DNA from: a virus
IMG/VR virus record: IMGVR_UViG_3300027791_000015
Location: 1-64,000 of that record
Reading direction: 5' to 3' (one strand)
DNA length: 64,000 nt
Part shown: positions 24,686-35,345 of the stretch, one piece after another
Layout of the letters: each line of letters starts with the position of its first letter
Numbering within the stretch: the stretch's first letter is position 1
Notes under the pieces: model-generated
Told to the model about the DNA's origin: nothing
The model's input: only the letters and a program-made list of their open reading frames with translations
Database searches by the model: none
Position numbers and translations under genes: made by a program

Positions 24686-27600
24686 ATGGGACAGTATTAT
24701 ACATCAACTGGAAGATATGATCTATCTACTGGAGATATTTTGGATGTAGAAACTAATCTATCCTTAGACGCTTTCGAATTACCAGATTTTTTCCAAAAGG
24801 GCAATAGAGTTTCTAGTAATCTCTTGTACGACCCAGATCTTGATGTTGGCAGTTATTATATTGAGCCGTTTAATAAATTTTATCCTGAGACTGCGAGTAC
24901 TGGAAGTTTAGAATATAGAAAAGCGGAAATCGGCATTAACAGTATATGGAAGACCGATTTTGAAAAAAGTAAAAGAATTCACGACTATTATACTTGGACT
25001 GGTATTCACTTCTCTGGAGAAATTGATGGTCACGCTGTTGTTGAGGTCGCTGGTCTTGTATATTCTGGATATTCAGAAGGGACATTGGCTGGAAAATATT
25101 ATCCTGAAACTGGAGAGACTCCGACATTTTCATCTAAGGGCAAAAGCACAGTAATTGTGAGCCGCACAGACGGTGCAAGTTCTTCTAATTTTGCAAAGAC
25201 CTTTTTTAGTGGCTTAAGAGGTGAGGTTCAAGTAGTTCCTCTAGGTAATTCTTGGCAAAACAATCCGTTTGTAAATTCTGAAACAGAAACTGGAAAAGCA
25301 TATTTAAAGGAAGCTTTATCAACTGCGATTGTTAATGGCAATACCACGGCCCCTAAATTTTACAAATGGATATCAACTATCCTTGATAGAATAGACAGTT
25401 CTAGAGATAGTAAGATTTTTATATTGAGAGATTTTGACACTAGCACTGTTAATTATACGGTAGGCGACAAAGTTGTTTCGGAGCAAGACCTAATAGACCG
25501 CATTAAAGGTTTACAGATTCCCGTATACGATTATTATAATACATCCACAAACACTGATGAATCTTCAAACCCTTTATCAGGTATTACTACATTTTCTTCT
25601 GGTTATTCACCTACAGATAATGCCTATGTAGATCGACCTAATCGAATACCCGACTGGATTAGTGATCAACAGATCGATATGGTTGATGAACCTTCTAACT
25701 CCAAATGGCTATCTCCAGAAAATGTTTTTCAGTTTGATACAAGTTTATATAGTTTTGTTGGAAGTGGAATGACTTCAGGACTAAAAACTGGAGAAATTAC
25801 TGGCGGGGGTATAATTAACGCTACTACTGAACCATTACTATTAAAAACCAACACTTATGGCAATTATTACGAGGATAAATTTAGAGGGCATCTAGATATC
25901 TCAGCAAGTGGCCGCATTTCATTTGAAGATATATTTCAGCAATACTTTCTTGGTGATTATAATAGGCCTGCTGGTAGTTATGGACTTAAGGTTTCTGGAA
26001 CAAATCACAGCAATTCATTAGTAACTGGAGATATGTTATATATTCCATATTCTGGAGAGGATTACATAGAGGGAAAACAAACACAAAGAGCTGTTAATTT
26101 TAATGATTTTTGTGTTTTTGCCCCAGTTAACTTGGACGGATTTGAGACCTCCTTCCTTTCTTCAGTTACTGTAACTGGATCCCCGATAATTTCTGGAGAA
26201 GTTTACTTGGCTTCTGGATTGCTTGATATTGACTCTACCTTAAATACTGGGATAACTGGAGAATTTGATTTCTTTGATATAAATTTTTTAACTGGAGACC
26301 CTAAATATTTTGTTGAGACAGAAGGATCTACAGGCATGTTATCTGGAGAACTTTTTCATACTTATCTATTATCAGATACTGGACAGGTAGATTTCGAAAC
26401 TACACTTACATCTGCGAAAATATTGCCTGTAGATATGCCAGAAGGTATTTTTACTACGAGTATAGATCCATTCTTTAGTAATAGTATCTCTGGAGATCAA
26501 GTAGTATCTGGGATTAAGGAAGAGAGGGTCGAGGATTTATTACCAGACAGTACGAATATATTAAAAACTTCAATAAGAGATAAAGGTACGGGTCGTGCGT
26601 TTATAAGCGGAATTTTTCAGGGAGATATGACTTATACTGGGATTTATTACAAAGATGATGATGCTTTAACTGGATACATAAATCCAGCGCATGATTACCA
26701 TTATAAAATTTCAGATTTAAGTGACTTTAACTTAACTAATTTAACGGGCGATGGTAAGGTTAGAGTTGTAGATAATAATGGGGGCAATGTACAAATTTCT
26801 TCAGACGTGGACATCATATTTTTATTTGATCGGTCTGGCTCTATGGGTGACAACATAAGAAGTTGTTCTGCTGCTATATCTGCATCTCAACTTTTTGATT
26901 TTCGCATAATCAATGCAAGTGTCTATTCATATGACTATTATAGCTCATTGCCCTATTACATTCCCGGTGTACGCTTAGCGTATTCAGATAGTGATATGGT
27001 GGAAACTGAAGGCTCTTATGAAAGATTTCAGGGCGTGTTGAATGATATCACTAATTACATTCAAATTGGCGGTGGTTTTGAGAAACTGTCGGAAGCAATT
27101 TTAGAGTTAGATGCTGCTGGTAGATTTGATGGTTATAACGATAGGAACGTGATTTTGTGTGCATTTACAGACGAAATCGATGCTTCCACTACGTCCCAAA
27201 AATCGCAGGCTTTACAGGTCTTGGGAACCAAGGAGATTCAAACTATTTTTTTTACTACGACTTTTGATCAGTATGGATATGCTCATCCCCTAGAGCCTAT
27301 TTATACCGCCTATTTAGATCAGTTACCAGCCGAATGTAATGCTCAATGGATAAATATGTCTAACGTTAGCGCTGCGAATTTCAGTAATCTTATTAATGAG
27401 GTAGCTACTAGGGGTTTCGCTAATCTTGATATAATTTCAATATTATCTATTGATAACCAAGAGTTAAATGATTATTTGCCTGATTTATTTTTTGCAGATG
27501 CTACTTTGTCGAGACAAGAATATTATGCTCCAGGAGCTATATTTGTTACATCATTAGAATTGACAGGAGACACTATGATAGACAGTGGTGGTGATAATTT

Positions 27601-30600
27601 AGATGATGACTTTGCAATACTCAAAAATGACGAAGTAATTCTCTCTCCCGCTAGAAATATAGGGTGGTATTCAAATCAACCGCCTTATTCAGTGTACGTA
27701 GTGGGCGGTAAAATTACTGCAAATAATGTTGACTATCCAATAACAAATTTAAGTAATAATATGGATACAGTATTCAAAGTTACTGATAGTTGGTACGGAA
27801 GGGGGGAATTTAATGTTTCTTATCAAGATAGAATAGATGAAATTGAAGCTTCTAACGGTCCCGTTGAGTCTTCAAGTTTGGAATTGGTAGTGCTTAGTGA
27901 TAGAGACATAATAAGAGGCTGGAACGCAAAGCCAACACTGAATACTCCCGATCAAGATCTTAACAGCTTATCTGTAGGAATTTTTTCACAGCCATCCATC
28001 CCTGATGGTTTTAATTTATCTACGCAAGGTGGTGGTACATTAGATAATGCCTCTAATAGAGGTTCGCAAAGACTTTCTGAAACTTCCAGAGCTTTTCTTG
28101 ATAACAGTATTCCTGATTGGCCTTACAGTGGTGTACAGACTGGAAACTCATCTCCAAACTATGTTTGGTCATACACTGGTAATATTTTTACTGGTGATAA
28201 ATTAGAGGTGGCAGTGTTTGATGGTTGGGGGTCTACACTTAGACTAATTCCTTGGACTGCCAAACTTACTTGGAGCGACGGCTTTACTAGTTTTGTAAAC
28301 GGGGGATATAAAGAATCTTTTCCTAGTGATTCAGCTAAGATTCGTCAACTTCAAGATACAAGTTTAACACAGACACAATATTATTCGGCAGATGGGGGTG
28401 GTCCTTGGGGAGAATCTTATAAATTTTACGAAGGCGGTAGCGGTATAATTCCTGTAACAAGAAATATTGAACAAAAATTTGTTCAAGATATGGCATATCT
28501 TCAATATGACACTAATGAAGTACCCTTTAACATAGTCCAGGGATTTGGTTTTTCTGTTAAGGACAAAGAAACCATTTCTTCCTCTGATCCAATATTTGTT
28601 GGAGACAATAATAGACCCAGAGCAATATGGCAAGACGTTGGTTTTGTTTGTAATTTAGATCCAATTAAGTTTACTGACACCAACGAGAATGAAGAAGATG
28701 GCGACGACGACGGCAAAGATAACGCTTTTGATCCTTGCATCCCAGATCCGGGTTGCCCCGAAGAAGACAGCGGCGGTGGCGGCGAAGGGCCTGGTGATGG
28801 CGGCGGCGGTGGCGGCGACGGAGAGAGATCAAATATAGTTTCTGGGGTTCTTTATAGTGGATCGATAACTTTCAATAAAATGTCTATTGGTGATTATCTA
28901 GAATTTAGTCCATATAACTTTGATTACTCTGGTGATTATCTAGAAGCTTATGGAACTGGTTTTCCTGATATCCATAATTTAGATAATAGGTTTTTTTATG
29001 ACAGAAGAGGTAATAATATAAGTACATTCAGTAATGCTGTAGAGCTAGCCTATTTACTTAATGGTTTTTATAATAATTTTTCATTAGGCACAAATAAAAG
29101 AGGGGTATGGCAAAAATTTAAAACAGAATTTGACGAATATGCTGGGGATACGGCTGGGGATTTTTATAGCGGCGCATTGTTAGAAGCGACGGCAATTACT
29201 CCTAATTTTTTAACAATAAAGTCCCTAATATTCAGTGATATGGGTGCTTACAAAATCAAGTTTCAAGATGACAATCTCTCAATTGCTAGTCAGTATCAAT
29301 ACTCAATGCCTAGGTCAATAGGTTTTCAAGGAAGTTATGACGGTCTGAGGTGGAAAAACCTATTCTTAAAAGATTTTGATTATACCTCAAGCAGCCATGA
29401 GCTCATAACTGACGGATATGAAATAGAAAAAAAACCTATGGAATTTGGTTTTGGTCCCGAATTAAGAGTTGACAACGAGAGAGACGGGGTGGACTCAATA
29501 ACTGTAACTGCAAATGATCACGTAATTGAATCGGGGGATGGAGTGTTTTTAAATCAAGTAGAATCTATAGGGATAACAATTTCAAGTTTTGGAAACGGCG
29601 TATTTAGTGGGGTTGAGTTTCCCTCAGGGATAGACGTGCAAGATTTTTTCGAAGACACTATTCGATATGAATATAGCGGCAATAATTCTGGTTCTTTACT
29701 TGGTTTTATTAGCGGTTACGAAGTAAGAAATCCTCTAGCGAAGGAAGATGATGAAATTGTGATAGAACCCGTTGAGGTTGTTTACCCCTGTCCAGGCCCT
29801 CTGACTACAATAATAAGAACTCGACAGGTCATTGTTGATAGTGGTATTGATGAGTTTGGTAACTACTTCCAAGTTACTCAAGAAGAAGAGGCGGGTTGTG
29901 AATTTTGCTTTGGCTACAAAAAAGTCGCCTTGCCAATCGGTCACGAGGCTAACGAAGGCTTGTTCCCAGGAGACCCAGACTATGTATTTAGTGGCTATTC
30001 ACTCTGCGATGCGGAGGGACTTCCAGAGTTAGGGGAGGAAGAGGAAGAAGAAGATAAATTTCAAACTATAGCATTTAGTGGATTTTTTACAGGTTTTGAG
30101 GGCGAAGAGATATTTAGTTTAGACCTTTATGATTCAGATGACACATTTTTCCGTGGGACATTTAAAGCTCCCTTGGAACCAGAAGCTATTTTTATAGTTC
30201 CAAATCAAACGGCAACTTATTCGATTAATGAATTGGAATTTTTCTTTGATCTAATCTCTGTTAAAGATCGCGAAGCTTTATTCGAACAAGACGAAAATGG
30301 TAATTCCATAATACCAGTAGGACAAGAATCGAACGATACAAACACCAGTTATAGAACTGGATTCATTTTTGACAACGAAAGAGACTACAGGTACTATAGG
30401 TTTATCTACAGCGGATTTAATATTCCAGATGGAAGCAGTTCAGCCGAAGAAACCTTTGCCCCCCAAAGTGGAGTAGTTGTATTCGACGAAGTTAATTTGT
30501 ATGGACCAACTGATTATGAATTTGCTTTGAGTGGAGCACAGGAAATAACTTTATTTGACTCTATTTATTCTGGAGACTTATTGATTCCAGTCAGTGGGCG

Positions 30601-31906
30601 CATGACTGGTATGCATGTTGGCAGTAGCTTTAGTGGAATACTGCCTGTTAACTCAAATAAAACTGAAACTATTCTCGAAGACTTTTTCTCTGGTACTCAA
30701 CAAATTTATCCTACCCAATTTGTTGGGAACTATCAAGACACCTTAACTGGAATAGGAGAAGCTTCTGGAATTATTACTGGATTATTTTATGATACAGGTA
30801 CTAACAGGTTGTTTAATGAAATATTAATTCAACAAACAGTTACTGGATTTGAAAATGTCGACACTGAGGTTAATCGAATAAACGATATCACAGATATATT
30901 AGGTTTAACTGACGAAGAGGTATTTATAGATTTCACGGGCCCAGCAAGATTCACTGGTATTGGGGCGGTCAATGCACTTCAAACTGGAGTTAAAAGCTTT
31001 ACAATAGTCACTGGTACAGAGACTGGATTCATAAATGATGGAAGCGGTAGCTATGATTTTTATAGATCTGAATCTAGACTTTTCGGAGAAAAAATTCTGC
31101 TTCAAGATAGTGGCAAAATTTTAAATCAAGACTTTGGTAATTTACTTCTAGAATCATTAGATACTAGTCAAGTATTTAGTTCTATTCCTTCTGGATATAT
31201 TAATTCCCAATTAACATTAAATTATAACAATCCGATTACAGGTGATAGAGTGATAATTGATAGCAATGGCTTTGTAAGAAGCACAGGTAATCAGCTTCCA
31301 AATTTATTTAAGGATATAACCGGTTTGTCTAAGGTTATTAATAGTGGTGAATTTGGATTTAGCACATCAATAATTGATAATGACACATTACAAATCTTTA
31401 CAAATACCCTAGGTGAGCTTGGCAACTCAATACGGGCTAGTTCAGACGGAAGTCTTAATAAACCAACGTTTGAAACCGATACCTTTACTGGCGGACAAAA
31501 TTTCTATCAACCATTAATTGGTTACGGGTTGTTTTCTGGCAATGCCTTCGAAACAGTTAATAATACTGGGATTTATGAAGTAGATTACACAGGAGAAATT
31601 ACTGGTATAATTAACATATTTACTGGAAATAAAAATTTCAACGATACATGGAATCTTCATACTGGAAAATTCAATAAAAATTATAATTTTAGATCTAATC
31701 TTCCTGATGGAGTTATAACTTCCATCTATGAAGACGGTTTTCATTCTATGGGTATTTACCCAAGTCAATTTGCTACATTTATTGACTACGTTCCTAGCGA
31801 TTTAGTAGACTATAATAATACGGAAAATGAGCCCGATGTCGCTGAATTAATCATTACTGGAATAAATTTAACTGGATATACAATTCCAATACACGGAGAC
31901 AAATAA
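24686..31906 (+). CDS. Giant virion protein with von Willebrand A (MIDAS) domain
   Basis: A 2406-residue structural protein. Residues ~1-690 are beta-rich with recurring 'SG..TG' turns. A von Willebrand factor A domain occupies roughly 705-920: strand DVDIIFLFDRSGSMGDN gives the metal-ion-dependent adhesion site DxSxS, and NVILCAFTDEID supplies the later Asp. VWFA domains bind protein or glycan ligands through a metal ion. A hinge at about 1365-1380 (GGGGEGPGDGGGGGGDGE) lies between the halves and follows an acidic, Ca-site-like run (NEEDGDDDGKDNAFDPC). The C-terminal third again has TG turns and the 'LLQDSGKILNQDFGNLLLE' tail signature. It probably forms a large tail fibre or side appendage. 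Confidence 0.7.
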   Translation: MGQYYTSTGRYDLSTGDILDVETNLSLDAFELPDFFQKGNRVSSNLLYDPDLDVGSYYIEPFNKFYPETASTGSLEYRKAEIGINSIWKTDFEKSKRIHDYYTWTGIHFSGEIDGHAVVEVAGLVYSGYSEGTLAGKYYPETGETPTFSSKGKSTVIVSRTDGASSSNFAKTFFSGLRGEVQVVPLGNSWQNNPFVNSETETGKAYLKEALSTAIVNGNTTAPKFYKWISTILDRIDSSRDSKIFILRDFDTSTVNYTVGDKVVSEQDLIDRIKGLQIPVYDYYNTSTNTDESSNPLSGITTFSSGYSPTDNAYVDRPNRIPDWISDQQIDMVDEPSNSKWLSPENVFQFDTSLYSFVGSGMTSGLKTGEITGGGIINATTEPLLLKTNTYGNYYEDKFRGHLDISASGRISFEDIFQQYFLGDYNRPAGSYGLKVSGTNHSNSLVTGDMLYIPYSGEDYIEGKQTQRAVNFNDFCVFAPVNLDGFETSFLSSVTVTGSPIISGEVYLASGLLDIDSTLNTGITGEFDFFDINFLTGDPKYFVETEGSTGMLSGELFHTYLLSDTGQVDFETTLTSAKILPVDMPEGIFTTSIDPFFSNSISGDQVVSGIKEERVEDLLPDSTNILKTSIRDKGTGRAFISGIFQGDMTYTGIYYKDDDALTGYINPAHDYHYKISDLSDFNLTNLTGDGKVRVVDNNGGNVQISSDVDIIFLFDRSGSMGDNIRSCSAAISASQLFDFRIINASVYSYDYYSSLPYYIPGVRLAYSDSDMVETEGSYERFQGVLNDITNYIQIGGGFEKLSEAILELDAAGRFDGYNDRNVILCAFTDEIDASTTSQKSQALQVLGTKEIQTIFFTTTFDQYGYAHPLEPIYTAYLDQLPAECNAQWINMSNVSAANFSNLINEVATRGFANLDIISILSIDNQELNDYLPDLFFADATLSRQEYYAPGAIFVTSLELTGDTMIDSGGDNLDDDFAILKNDEVILSPARNIGWYSNQPPYSVYVVGGKITANNVDYPITNLSNNMDTVFKVTDSWYGRGEFNVSYQDRIDEIEASNGPVESSSLELVVLSDRDIIRGWNAKPTLNTPDQDLNSLSVGIFSQPSIPDGFNLSTQGGGTLDNASNRGSQRLSETSRAFLDNSIPDWPYSGVQTGNSSPNYVWSYTGNIFTGDKLEVAVFDGWGSTLRLIPWTAKLTWSDGFTSFVNGGYKESFPSDSAKIRQLQDTSLTQTQYYSADGGGPWGESYKFYEGGSGIIPVTRNIEQKFVQDMAYLQYDTNEVPFNIVQGFGFSVKDKETISSSDPIFVGDNNRPRAIWQDVGFVCNLDPIKFTDTNENEEDGDDDGKDNAFDPCIPDPGCPEEDSGGGGEGPGDGGGGGGDGERSNIVSGVLYSGSITFNKMSIGDYLEFSPYNFDYSGDYLEAYGTGFPDIHNLDNRFFYDRRGNNISTFSNAVELAYLLNGFYNNFSLGTNKRGVWQKFKTEFDEYAGDTAGDFYSGALLEATAITPNFLTIKSLIFSDMGAYKIKFQDDNLSIASQYQYSMPRSIGFQGSYDGLRWKNLFLKDFDYTSSSHELITDGYEIEKKPMEFGFGPELRVDNERDGVDSITVTANDHVIESGDGVFLNQVESIGITISSFGNGVFSGVEFPSGIDVQDFFEDTIRYEYSGNNSGSLLGFISGYEVRNPLAKEDDEIVIEPVEVVYPCPGPLTTIIRTRQVIVDSGIDEFGNYFQVTQEEEAGCEFCFGYKKVALPIGHEANEGLFPGDPDYVFSGYSLCDAEGLPELGEEEEEEDKFQTIAFSGFFTGFEGEEIFSLDLYDSDDTFFRGTFKAPLEPEAIFIVPNQTATYSINELEFFFDLISVKDREALFEQDENGNSIIPVGQESNDTNTSYRTGFIFDNERDYRYYRFIYSGFNIPDGSSSAEETFAPQSGVVVFDEVNLYGPTDYEFALSGAQEITLFDSIYSGDLLIPVSGRMTGMHVGSSFSGILPVNSNKTETILEDFFSGTQQIYPTQFVGNYQDTLTGIGEASGIITGLFYDTGTNRLFNEILIQQTVTGFENVDTEVNRINDITDILGLTDEEVFIDFTGPARFTGIGAVNALQTGVKSFTIVTGTETGFINDGSGSYDFYRSESRLFGEKILLQDSGKILNQDFGNLLLESLDTSQVFSSIPSGYINSQLTLNYNNPITGDRVIIDSNGFVRSTGNQLPNLFKDITGLSKVINSGEFGFSTSIIDNDTLQIFTNTLGELGNSIRASSDGSLNKPTFETDTFTGGQNFYQPLIGYGLFSGNAFETVNNTGIYEVDYTGEITGIINIFTGNKNFNDTWNLHTGKFNKNYNFRSNLPDGVITSIYEDGFHSMGIYPSQFATFIDYVPSDLVDYNNTENEPDVAELIITGINLTGYTIPIHGDK

Positions 31907-31908
31907 TT

Positions 31909-32814
31909 ATGGCGGGTCGATTTCAAATTATAAAAACTGGTGCATCTACGGTTCGAGTTGCTGAAAACAGTAGTATTCTTACTTCTAAAATAAGGTATCG
32001 ACCTAATGGCTCTGATGTATTTTTGGGCCACGGTGAGGATGGTAGAGATCAAGATTTGAGGATATCTTCTCGAAGTTTTATGACCGAAAAACAAAAAGAG
32101 GCGGAGAAAGCATCTATTGCATTTGCTACATCTTTAGAGATTGTAGTTGAAGAGAGTATTACAGATGTTATACATAGTAAGGATAATGAAGCACAAACTA
32201 GACAAGCCCCATACGAGGCTTTTCATATTAAAGGCTTGGGAATTGATTTTACACCGAAATACGACGATGATGTGCAAAAAAGGGATTTCATATATTTAGA
32301 ATTGGACCTGCACAGAAGCTTAGATGTTCGTTCCGCAGTAATTGTTGTCGGACCTGTTAATGGTAATGGTCCTGGAAAAATTCCCGGAGAAAGAAATGAA
32401 CGCACTGATTTCATCGAAGAAGATAAAGATTTATTAGGTTGGCCCTCCTTTCCTTCGTCCTATCTTTTTAACATGGATCTAAACAAAGATGGCGAGTTAA
32501 TTTACACTCCCACAAATGCAGAGCCCACCAACGAAGAACTTAGGCAGGGTAAATTTCAGAAAAAAGCATACTTGATGATTGGATATTTAACTAAAGATGT
32601 AGTAGGGGGTAGCGAAGGTCTTGTGATTTTTGATGAAGACAATAGCGACGCCCCCTATATGAATGTAGTTGGCTGTTTAAATACTAACTTAGAAATATCT
32701 CATGGGCTTTCTAACGAATTACCTGTTGTCAACCTTTCTCCAAGCCACGATCCCGTACACTTGAGTTCAAATTATTTTGAGGAAGTTGAGCAAGAATCTG
32801 AATCGGGGGAATAA
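31909..32814 (+). CDS. Structural protein of unknown function
   Basis: A 301-residue acidic protein starting two bases after the giant protein. Mixed alpha/beta, no cysteine cluster, and a Ca-loop-like DLNKDGELIY in the middle. The C-terminus is acidic (EVEQESESGE). Position in the plus-strand tail island suggests a virion or appendage component. No family recognised. Confidence 0.55.
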   Translation: MAGRFQIIKTGASTVRVAENSSILTSKIRYRPNGSDVFLGHGEDGRDQDLRISSRSFMTEKQKEAEKASIAFATSLEIVVEESITDVIHSKDNEAQTRQAPYEAFHIKGLGIDFTPKYDDDVQKRDFIYLELDLHRSLDVRSAVIVVGPVNGNGPGKIPGERNERTDFIEEDKDLLGWPSFPSSYLFNMDLNKDGELIYTPTNAEPTNEELRQGKFQKKAYLMIGYLTKDVVGGSEGLVIFDEDNSDAPYMNVVGCLNTNLEISHGLSNELPVVNLSPSHDPVHLSSNYFEEVEQESESGE

Positions 32815-32815
32815 T

Positions 32816-33706
32816 ATGCACGAAGAAAATAATATTCCCAATACTCATGACCCAGGTCAACCAGAATACTTCGACGAGATTTCTAAGAAACAAAAGAAAA
32901 GTCAGCCCATTAATTTTGAAAATACAATCTGGCAAACTTTGGACCAAAAACCCAGAATAGGAAATCTATATTTCATGGATAGCTTGCTATTCAGTTCTTG
33001 CAAATTTAAGGCAGAAAAAGAATTGGGATATAGCCAAGAAGAAGAAGCTATTAAAGAGAGAGAAGATAGAATCGTAGAACTTTATGAAGAAGAGGATGGC
33101 GATATAGAAAAGTTTACCCGCTCCAATTATTTGACGGCGACCAAAGAACAGATTCATCAAATTACTTTTAGAGATAGAATGTATAGGATAGAAGTTCAGA
33201 TTATTACTATGGAAATGAAGTTTTTTCAAACTGGCTCTCCTTTTATCGGACCTATACCATATTTCCAGCCGCGAACGTATCGAACCACTGGTCGTAGCTT
33301 CCCAGTATTTACAGAAAGTCACGAAAGAATGGCGGGACAAAGACACTCTGGACGAGTCAATATAGATACTACACGTATTATGAGACAACAAAATGGTACA
33401 TATTTAATCAAAGTGACTGTTGTAGGAAATGGTTTTACTACAAGTGGATTTGGCTTTCCTGTGGGAATAATCCCATTTGCAAGTGACAGTATTCCTATCC
33501 TTTTCATAAATGCAAACCCAAATGAAACACCTTTAGCTGCTTTTGGCAGTATTATACCAGTGAATTACAATAGTGATGGCGAAGCAGTTGAAGACGTTTA
33601 CAACTGGTCACTTTCTGAAGAATTAAAAAAACATAAAGATGGGGATATTCCCCTCAATGAGCTGTCTATGCTAGCTCAAGAAACTTTGGACTCTATCGCA
33701 GAATAA
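32816..33706 (+). CDS. Structural protein of unknown function
   Basis: The open frame extends upstream to 32777, but that part overlaps the end of the preceding gene. The ATG at 32816 (MHEENNIPNTHDPGQ), one base after the previous stop, is the natural start and gives 296 residues. A hydrophilic N-terminal ~30 residues precedes a mixed domain with IVELYEEEDGDIEKF and a glycine-rich beta part (NGTYLIKVTVVGNGFTTSGF). It ends 7 bases from the convergent minus-strand gene, and no terminator is visible in between. Not recognised. Confidence 0.6.
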   Translation: MHEENNIPNTHDPGQPEYFDEISKKQKKSQPINFENTIWQTLDQKPRIGNLYFMDSLLFSSCKFKAEKELGYSQEEEAIKEREDRIVELYEEEDGDIEKFTRSNYLTATKEQIHQITFRDRMYRIEVQIITMEMKFFQTGSPFIGPIPYFQPRTYRTTGRSFPVFTESHERMAGQRHSGRVNIDTTRIMRQQNGTYLIKVTVVGNGFTTSGFGFPVGIIPFASDSIPILFINANPNETPLAAFGSIIPVNYNSDGEAVEDVYNWSLSEELKKHKDGDIPLNELSMLAQETLDSIAE

Positions 33707-33713
33707 AACTTTA

Positions 33714-35345
33714 TCAGATGTTAATAAATTTTAGGTCTTCTATACTGTTTACTGGTGATTTGAAATAATCCCAAGAATAATTAAGTGTAATCTTTTTCCC
33801 GAAACTCGGATTTGATCCTATATTTTTTTGGGTCAAAACTTCATCTCCCCCCAAGAAACCCTCTGAGATGCTTATAATTTCATTATGAGCTGACTTTATT
33901 CCTTCTTCGATATCTGTATCGTCATTAATCACGGCATTAACACTAATTGACAATTTGGCTCTTTCATAGGATTCTAGATGTTGAAGCACATATTCTTCTG
34001 AATCTCCTGCTTCTGCTAAATATACTTGACCAACTAGCGCATAAGGTTTCGCTTTAAAGTATGGATTCTCTACATTAATAACATAGTCAAATTTTTCGAA
34101 ACCCTCTGGAGGCTCTTCTTCATCTGTTAAGTTAACGGAAAAATTTATTTCTCCCTTAAACTTGTTTTTTGTAACACTTGCTGATGTATAACGTTTATTG
34201 ATGTTGTCAATATCATAATAATTAGAAAAAAGTCCAATCACATTCTCGCTTTTATAAACATTTATTTTTGAATTGTAAGCTTCTTCTACAAGCGCCCACC
34301 TGTCTGTTAAATCCGATCTGCCCCTTAAAGATCCTTTTAGTGAATATTTTGTTATGTTATCTTCCCCTTTGTTTTCATTTAAAGAAAGTTCCAGTATTAA
34401 TGTATCTTGTCCAATATTAGTTACAGCGTCGTCATATTGTAGAGTAAAAGATATAGACTGATTTATTTCATTTATATTTTTTGTTCTTACAACGGGGGTT
34501 GTATTTAACGTTATATCGTGACATTCTTCTATTTTTGCTATAAAATTATAAGCATCAAAAATCACCTCTAGTTCTGCTAATGTTGTATTTATTCCTCCAG
34601 TAATGCTTCCAGATATAGAAGCCGTGTGAAAGCCCTGAGCCTGTTCATTTATATTGATGCTATAATTAATCTTGGATTTACTGCTTTGAAGCAAATCAAG
34701 CTCATAAACTTCGGTAACAGAATATTCTCCATTAACTCTGTTTATATTCTCTGATCTGCTTATTAATACAAGATTGCTATTGTTAATTGAAACCTCTTCA
34801 GGATTTCGATTTGATCCAGCAGACCTTTCTCCAAAACACATTGATAAGTTTGCAGGAACCGTTGGAGAACCTCCACCAAGGTTGGCAGTAACAAACGTAC
34901 GAGCATTTTCGAATCCCGTTTCATCTAAACCCCCGGTATTTATTCCAGCCGCAGATACTGTATGAGTAACTGTCAAAACCCTCTCTTTGTTCTCTGAAAA
35001 ATCCCATGTATTTGATGGGTTAATTATTCCCTCCGATTCAAAGTAATCTGCTGGATAGCACAGCAAGACTATGGTATAATCAATCTTGGATAAATAATCT
35101 GATGGTGCGAAATCAATGCTTTGTAAAAACACGTTGGTTCTTGTAAGCGTACCATAAGTGAATAAACCATCTGTTATTTCATAAGTTGTAAGAATGGTGG
35201 CTTGCAGTGCCGACAAACTGGTGTAGCCTCCGGTATCAATAGCTTGCCCATTTAAAGTTATGTTTTCTACAAATCCCCATTTTTTATTATAAAAAATAGG
35301 AGAATGAGTAATGGAAATTCTTGGTTCTGTTATTTTAGATGTCAT
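33714..35345 (-). CDS. Tail structural protein (paralogue of upstream gene)
   Basis: A 543-residue beta-rich protein. It shares organisation with the 549-residue product just upstream: an internal 'INR.NGEYSVTEVYELDLL' strand pair, long alternating beta segments, an 'A.......NVYKSENVIGL' helix near the middle, and a C-terminal 'LNYSWDYF.SP.N..ED' end comparable to 'FSVTWSWLREVADIDD'. The pair probably arose by duplication and may form rings at the tail tip. It starts within the last 11 bases of the upstream gene. Function inferred from location only. Confidence 0.6.
   Translation of the reverse strand: MTSKITEPRISITHSPIFYNKKWGFVENITLNGQAIDTGGYTSLSALQATILTTYEITDGLFTYGTLTRTNVFLQSIDFAPSDYLSKIDYTIVLLCYPADYFESEGIINPSNTWDFSENKERVLTVTHTVSAAGINTGGLDETGFENARTFVTANLGGGSPTVPANLSMCFGERSAGSNRNPEEVSINNSNLVLISRSENINRVNGEYSVTEVYELDLLQSSKSKINYSININEQAQGFHTASISGSITGGINTTLAELEVIFDAYNFIAKIEECHDITLNTTPVVRTKNINEINQSISFTLQYDDAVTNIGQDTLILELSLNENKGEDNITKYSLKGSLRGRSDLTDRWALVEEAYNSKINVYKSENVIGLFSNYYDIDNINKRYTSASVTKNKFKGEINFSVNLTDEEEPPEGFEKFDYVINVENPYFKAKPYALVGQVYLAEAGDSEEYVLQHLESYERAKLSISVNAVINDDTDIEEGIKSAHNEIISISEGFLGGDEVLTQKNIGSNPSFGKKITLNYSWDYFKSPVNSIEDLKFINI

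Noticed and set aside
28680-28830. GGC/GGT-rich run in the VWFA gene as a non-coding regulatory element
   Set aside because: It is in frame and encodes a Gly-rich hinge (GGGGEGPGDGGGGGGDGE). Simple coding repeat.
32777-32815. Longer start of the 296-residue protein (MRKLSKNLNRGNN...)
   Set aside because: The extra residues overlap the preceding gene's end by 38 bases, and the ATG at 32816 is directly after the stop.
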